This document shows positions 59,096-64,000 of a stretch of DNA of 64,000 nucleotides, one piece after another (the first letter of the stretch is position 1; each line of letters starts with the position of its first letter). The notes under the pieces are model-generated. The model was not told the origin of the DNA. It did not search any database and saw only the letters and a program-made list of their open reading frames with translations. Source of the stretch: Paracamarosporium sp. OC-R06-R3 (Eukaryota > Ascomycota > Dothideomycetes > Pleosporales > Didymosphaeriaceae); assembly GCA_019828545.1 (NCBI GenBank), contig JACVRA010000136.1, positions 55,988 to 119,987 of the forward strand, given 5' to 3'. The position numbers and the translations under genes are program-made.

Positions 59096-59445
59096 GGAGG
59101 TGTCAACGCGTTCAAAAAGCGTCTTACAAGCGACCCTAGAATCACAATTGAAACGATATTCGTAATAATTTACGCGTCTTAGGCATTCAGAGCCGCATCA
59201 CGCTACTTTGCACAGGTATGTAAACTGTTATGTGGTTGCCTAATACAATGTTCCTACATAGAAACGATGCATAGAAAAAAATCATCGGAACCATCACACG
59301 CTGAGCGATCGTTCTCATATCGCACTGTGTTCGCCTTTTCTTGACTTTTCTCTTTCACTCACGTTTGACACAGGTGATAACCGCAAAAATACATCCTCGA
59401 GTAGCATCTTGACTTTCAGTTGATCCCCTACACACAACTTCCGAA
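59096..59445. other. Intergenic, promoter of twinfilin gene
   Basis: 350 bp with no gene seen. Confidence 0.35.
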
Positions 59446-60553
59446 ATGGGTAAATATGCGAATCTCACATTCATAAAATAGTAAGCTGATCAAGCGCAAA
59501 GAGATCCCTGCCACTACCACCGAGACTTTCACTAGCTTTACATCGGATACAACGTTCTTCGCTTTACCTCTAGTAATCACAGGCACGACTCTACGAGCCC
59601 TGTCGCCCATTCCATATCCTAAAGATACTGGGCACACTTTCCAACAGGCGTTGAATCAACTGGACTCTGCGCTCAACCCCAAGACGGCTCTGTACCTCAT
59701 CCTACGGCACGAGAAGTCTTTGACTGCCATTACGTACATTCCATACCTTGCGAATGCCAGCATCAGGACGTTACTGCTGGAAAATCGTGATATTCTTGTC
59801 AAACAACTAGGCGAAAATTACTTTTCTTCTTCGATAATCTGTAAAGAGCTTGGCGAAATTACTGACGCACGTTCGTGGGAAGAGAGGAGCCTTAAAAGTC
59901 AGTCGTGGGAAAGCGACAATCATGAACACGCAGATGCCTGCGTGAGTGACGAAGTGATTAACGACGGTGTACAGGACCTGGGACACAAGAGGAACAAATG
60001 TCGATTGTGTGATCGACGCATGAGAAACAAGATTGATGATGTGGCTCTTGATGCACTCAAAAATCTCGCCGAAGGTGGAGACTGTGTTCAACTTGCAAGT
60101 CTCCCCATGTCTACACACTTATCGTCTGCTAACGTCTCACAGTCCGTGAACGTCTCCACAGAAGTCCTTCAGCTAAACTTCTTCTCCAAGAGCCTTACTC
60201 CGGAAGACGTTACAACCCATCTTCCTGTTGACAAACCAAGTTTCACCTTCTACCGCCACACCTCCAACAACAGGCTTTACTTCATTTTCTGTTCCCCCGA
60301 CAGCGCCAATGTTAAAGAACGGATGAAGCATACTCTGGCCATTCCCGGGCTTATCAATATCATTGCGAAGGACAATGGCATCAATGTCGACCAGAAACTC
60401 GAGATCCATGACCCAGAGGAACTGGACTTTAATCAGAAAGATGAGCGCGCTGGCAAGTTTCGGTCGATGTACATGAGGAACGAGTTTATGGGGACAGAGT
60501 CGCAATGGGAGGGTATGGAGGAGCAGCAGAAAGTCTTAGATGCTGTGCGTTGA
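59446..60553 (+). CDS. Twinfilin (ADF-H domain actin-binding protein)
   Basis: Proposed exons: 59446-59449, 59502-60094, 60143-60553; 335 aa, the usual twinfilin length. The 4-nt first exon joined to exon 2 gives MEIPATTTETFTSF, matching the family start; its acceptor AAG is unusual, so this start is tentative. The two ADF-homology regions are visible (FALPLVITGTTLRALSPIP; CVQL then SVNVSTEVLQLNF and PSFTFYRHTSNNRLYFIFCS, VKERMKHTLAIPGLI). The second intron (60095-60142) is GC-AG with a GCAAGT donor and GCTAAC branch site. Twinfilin sequesters actin monomers and helps filament turnover. The C-terminus lacks the usual basic tail. Confidence 0.75.
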
Positions 60554-60769
60554 TGTGAGATGCTCGTGCTGCAGAATTGAGCGCAAGAAGTTGAAAGTGC
60601 CCCATGGTATCGTGACATACACGAGTGAGCAGGCTACGTATGCGGTATGCCTTTCCGAAGTCCATGTTGATGTCGACATGTTCAATAGACCTTTTCCAGA
60701 TGCGGTTAGTATATGTAACATAGATGAGCTAAAGAAGACAACATAACGAACCTACCTTCTACATTGTTA

Positions 60770-61491
60770 CTACGATTGCTGCCCCTCTTCTCCGCGCACA
60801 CGATCTTCCGGTCGATCCAAATGGCACATCGCCAGTACTAATCGCTCCGGCTCATCCCCAAACCCTGTATCCCCGATATAGCCCAACTTTCCCAGTCCCA
60901 CTCTTACGAAGGCAGCATAGACTGCATATTTCTCGATGGGTCCGAAATATACCGCTTGTGAAGGTGGCACGCCTCTTAGCCAGCCAGCATTCGCAACGAA
61001 CTTCGGCACTAGTGTAGTCGTCCGTAACAATGACTGATCAGAGGCAACGAGTCGCGCCTCATGCGTGATAGGCTCACTGTCAGCTTTCCACTTCAGATCG
61101 AAATGATGCTTGAAGATATATTCGAGCATGTCTGAATCAATAGCCCCGACAAAGAAGCCCATTAAAATAGTCGTACAGCAATGCTGTTTAGTATACTCTG
61201 CTACTGTTTCAAGAAGCTTTTGAGACTCATCGGTGTCTTCGGCAATGACCGGATCAGTCACAAGGATCACATTAGGCCAGCTGGAAAGGATGTCTGTACG
61301 AAAAGAGTCAAAACCTCTCATTTGTAGGAGCATTGGCTGTCTTGACAGGGGTTCATACAATTCATAGCATCTTGTATCGTAAGCGACTCATGAATGGTTG
61401 CGCGCGAAAGAAGCTTAGGCAAGAGTTGTTCGTAGAGCTGGCGGGAGGAGAAGGAAAAGCCTTCGAAAGACAAGACCAGGACATTTGGCAT
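60770..61491 (-). CDS. Hypothetical protein, 225 aa
   Basis: Exon 1 61491-61359 (start MPNVLVLSFEGFSFSSRQLY) and exon 2 61314-60770 lie in different frames; a 44-nt intron (GTATGA...GAG) joins them in phase to 225 aa. Sequence such as WPNVILVTDPVIAED, CCTTILMGFFVGAIDSDMLE and AVYAAFVRVGLGKLGYIGDT is protein-like and suggests an alpha/beta fold. The intron is near the lower size limit and its acceptor is weak, so a frameshift is the alternative. Convergent with twinfilin. Function unknown. Confidence 0.55.
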
Positions 61492-61750
61492 TGAAAATGA
61501 CTGCTACGCAGGTCAGCTCAGAAGTATGTTGTGGTGATTGGACATTATGAAGTGAGACGCAAACAAAGAATGATGAATGTGATAGTACACTAATACATTC
61601 CGTAAGCAGTCCTAGCGCCTTGGCACGATGCTAGTCTGTGAAAGTGACGTGCATACTGGACCCCACTAGATCGCCGCCGCAGCCTAGCAAGTTGAATCAT
61701 TACGAACACTTTTTGCGCCGCACACCACTCAAGTCTGAGCACGAGAAAAT

Positions 61751-63759
61751 ATGGCGCAGAAGGGAGAACATCTGCTGCAGCGACCGCTTTACGGTAGAAT
61801 ATGTCCTTCGCCGCATGCATAAGGCATCGCTAATGTAACCCAGTATTCGATCTCCCAGAAGAGTTGCTGTCGACTCTCACACTCAAGAACCTGCCGAACC
61901 AAGCACCCCAAGAAGAACCGCCACGGATATCCACACCTGCAAGTGACGCAAGCGAACGATCCGAAAACGAAGATAGCAACCCCTCGAAAGCGACGTCATG
62001 CAATCTGTGCGGGTTGAGCTTTGCGACACTCGCAGAACAACGAAGCCACGTACGATCCGACCTGCATGGCTACAATCTAAAGCAGAAGATAAAGGGCTTA
62101 AACCCTGTTGGGGAGGCAGACTTTGAGAAGCTTATTGGCGAGCTAGACGAGAGTATATCCGGATCGGAGTCTTCCGAATCAGAAGAGGACGGTGATAAAG
62201 ATGATGGGAGCAAGCCCAAGGAATCTACGCTGAGCGCATTGCTGAAGAAGCAAGCTAAAATTGCGGACCCGGGATTCGACGACATCACGTCAAATAAGAA
62301 ACAGCGAGGAGCAGGCAAACCGCCGTTGCTCTGGTTCACATCGCCTTTATTGCCAGATAACATGTCGCTGGGAGTGTATCGCGCAATATTCTCTAATGCG
62401 GAGCAAGAAGAGGAGGCGCATCTCGTTGAGTCGCTGCGTAGGAAGCAGATTGCTCCAGCAATACCACCGAAGATCAAATCTGAAGGCGGCGTACCATTAC
62501 CTGGAACCGATATTGGACCGCACTACTTTCTGTGTATGATTGGGGGAGGTCATTTCGCTGCCATGATCATCGCGCTTGCACCGAAGAAAGGAAAGAATCA
62601 TACCGGAGTGGACGAGCGATCAGCGACCGTCGTAGCACACAAAACGTTCCACAGATACACGACCCGTAGGAAACAAGGTGGCTCACAGTCGGCAAGCGAT
62701 GCCGCGAGAGGTGCTGCGCACTCGGCTGGTTCATCGTTACGTCGGTATAATGAGGCGGCGCTTACCAACGAGGTGCGCGAGCTGCTGACTAGCTGGAAGA
62801 CGATGATTGATACCGCTGATCTGCTCTTCATCCGCGCAACCGGAAACACCAGCCGGAAAACACTCTTCGACAAGTATGAGGGACAGGTCTTGAGGAACAG
62901 TGATCCTCGTAACAGAGGCTTCCCATTTACCACAAGGCGCGCGACGCAAAAAGAGCTGATACGCGCATTCGTCGAACTCACCCGCGTCAAGCAGAGCACC
63001 ATCGACGAAGCTGCACTTGCAGCCTTGAACGCACCCCAAAAGGAAACTGCAGCCCCAGCACCACCCAAAGCACCAAAACCTCCCAAAATATCTAAGGAAG
63101 ATGAAGAGGCCGCTCTACACACCTCTCAGATCACATCCATCATCAAACGGTCCAAAGTCCCGGCCCTGCTCAACTACCTTAAAACCAACAATATCCCTCC
63201 GAGCTTCAAGTTCGTCCCGGAAAATTACCACACACCGACGCCTCTGCATTTTGCTGCATCCCTAAACTCCGCTCCAGTGGTAACAGCGTTATTAGCGAAG
63301 GGTGGTGCGGACCCCACTATCATGAGCGACGACGCACGCACGCCCTTCTCTCTTGCTGGCGACCGCGCAACCCGCGACGCCTTCCGCCTGGCGCGCTTTG
63401 AACTCGGCGAAGCAGCTTTCGACTGGGAGACCGCCGGCGTACCTACTCCGCTCTCCAAATCCGACCTCGAGAAACGCGAGGCGAGGGAGAAGAGCGAGAA
63501 GGCTGCGGAAGATAAAGCTGAGGCTGACAGGAGGAAAGCTGAGACAGAACGGTTGCGGAAGGAAGGTGAGGCGGAGGATGCGAAGAGGAGGGAGAGTAGG
63601 TTAGGAAAGGGGAGGTTGGTGGGTGTGCCAGAGAAGAGCGCGACTGAGAAGAGGGAAGAAGAGATGAGAGGGTTAGGACCGGAAGCCAGGGCGAGGATGG
63701 AGAGAGAGAGAAGGGCGAGGGCGGCAGAGGAAAGGTTGAAGAGTATGCAGGGTCGGTGA
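61751..63759 (+). CDS. VMS1: Vms1/ANKZF1-type peptidyl-tRNA hydrolase of ribosome quality control
   Basis: Two exons, 61751-61793 and 61844-63759, 652 aa. The spliced start gives RPLYVFDLPEELLSTL, the family N-terminus. Next are a C2H2-like finger (CNLCGLSFATLAEQRSHVRS, near 70-95), the VLRF1 release-factor-like domain (GGGHFAAMIIAL, HKTFHRYTTRRKQGGSQSAS with the catalytic-loop GSQ), an ankyrin pair (TPLHFAASLNSAPVVTALLA), a highly charged coiled coil and a C-terminal VCP/Cdc48-binding-like helix (ARMERERRARAAEERLKSMQ). Vms1 releases nascent chains from stalled 60S-tRNA complexes, protecting mitochondria from CAT-tailed proteins. Confidence 0.94.
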
Positions 63760-64000
63760 TGCTTGAACTGGTCAGAAATGCACTCATACCCGACAACCCT
63801 TTTGGTTATAGCGTGCTCTAAGCGGATGAAGTAACAGAAGTCGATGGGACAGCCGGCGTGGAAGATACGCACACCTCGTTAATTACGGCGAGTGGCATAG
63901 GGTTATATTTTCACATTTTTGTATGATTTATCACATACAACTAACGTGTTGTACAAGCGAGTCGGCCATACAAGCGAGTCGGCCACCCCACCAAACTTGC
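63760..64000. other. 3' flank of Vms1, window end
   Basis: Nothing coding. A direct repeat of ACAAGCGAGTCGGCCA occurs twice near 63953-63983. Confidence 0.4.

Noticed and set aside
61315..61358. Frameshift in the 225-aa hypothetical gene
   Set aside because: A 44-nt GT-AG intron restores the frame exactly, so disruption is not required, though the acceptor is weak.
62070..63872. Antisense frames of 117-215 codons across Vms1
   Set aside because: Ser/Leu-rich complements of the charged Vms1 coding strand; no domain.
1..64000. CRISPR arrays, bacterial-type operons, tRNA or rRNA genes
   Set aside because: No regularly spaced repeats, no Shine-Dalgarno-linked gene strings and no cloverleaf or rRNA sequence were found by eye; a tRNA scan would be needed to exclude tRNAs fully.

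Overview
The window is nuclear DNA of a filamentous ascomycete, most likely a Dothideomycete and possibly Pleosporales (an inference from gene content, not a search). Genes lie on both strands, most are split by short introns (44-165 nt, GT..CTRAY..AG), and many families are fungal: Zn2Cys6 factors, a WSC wall sensor, fungal STAND/NACHT proteins, a siderophore transporter and Atg33. I rebuilt exon structures by hand; where splice phases close and a family is recognised I consider the model good. No rRNA, tRNA, CRISPR array or intact transposon was seen.

Layout. 0.7-9.3 kb: an Atg33-like mitophagy protein, a peroxisomal 2,4-dienoyl-CoA reductase, a WSC-domain sensor behind a 2-kb GC-rich leader, and an ArfGAP. 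10.0-18.2 kb: a frame-broken small secreted protein, then a Rad5/SNF2-type ATPase divergent from a 1188-aa NACHT protein carrying two C2H2 fingers. 19.1-28.8 kb: an apparent amine-utilisation cluster (APC permease, MAO-N-like amine oxidase, aldehyde dehydrogenase, Zn2Cys6 regulator) whose central divergent promoter holds a perfect GAGCGG-N10-CCGCTC inverted repeat.

29-42 kb: a conserved-looking hypothetical protein, a small protein, a MirB/Sit1-like siderophore transporter with an ATCTGATAA GATA-repressor-type site upstream, mitochondrial GTPase Mtg1, several small hypotheticals, and a secreted jacalin-like/aerolysin-like protein. 42.6-53.2 kb: mostly housekeeping genes: a FHIP/RAI16-like protein beginning with a 9-nt exon, a small GGAG[FY]GNK-repeat protein, splicing factor Cwc15, exosome subunit Rrp45, a DUF4336 protein and an unrecognised 417-aa protein. 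54.3-64 kb: a dynamin-like SLIP-GC-type GTPase, a decayed gene with in-frame stops, twinfilin, a 225-aa hypothetical and Vms1.

The two most coherent local systems are the amine cluster (import, oxidative deamination to an aldehyde, oxidation to an acid, with its own likely regulator) and the STAND/SNF2 divergent pair. The lectin-aerolysin protein and the STAND protein are the best candidates for inter-organism conflict functions.
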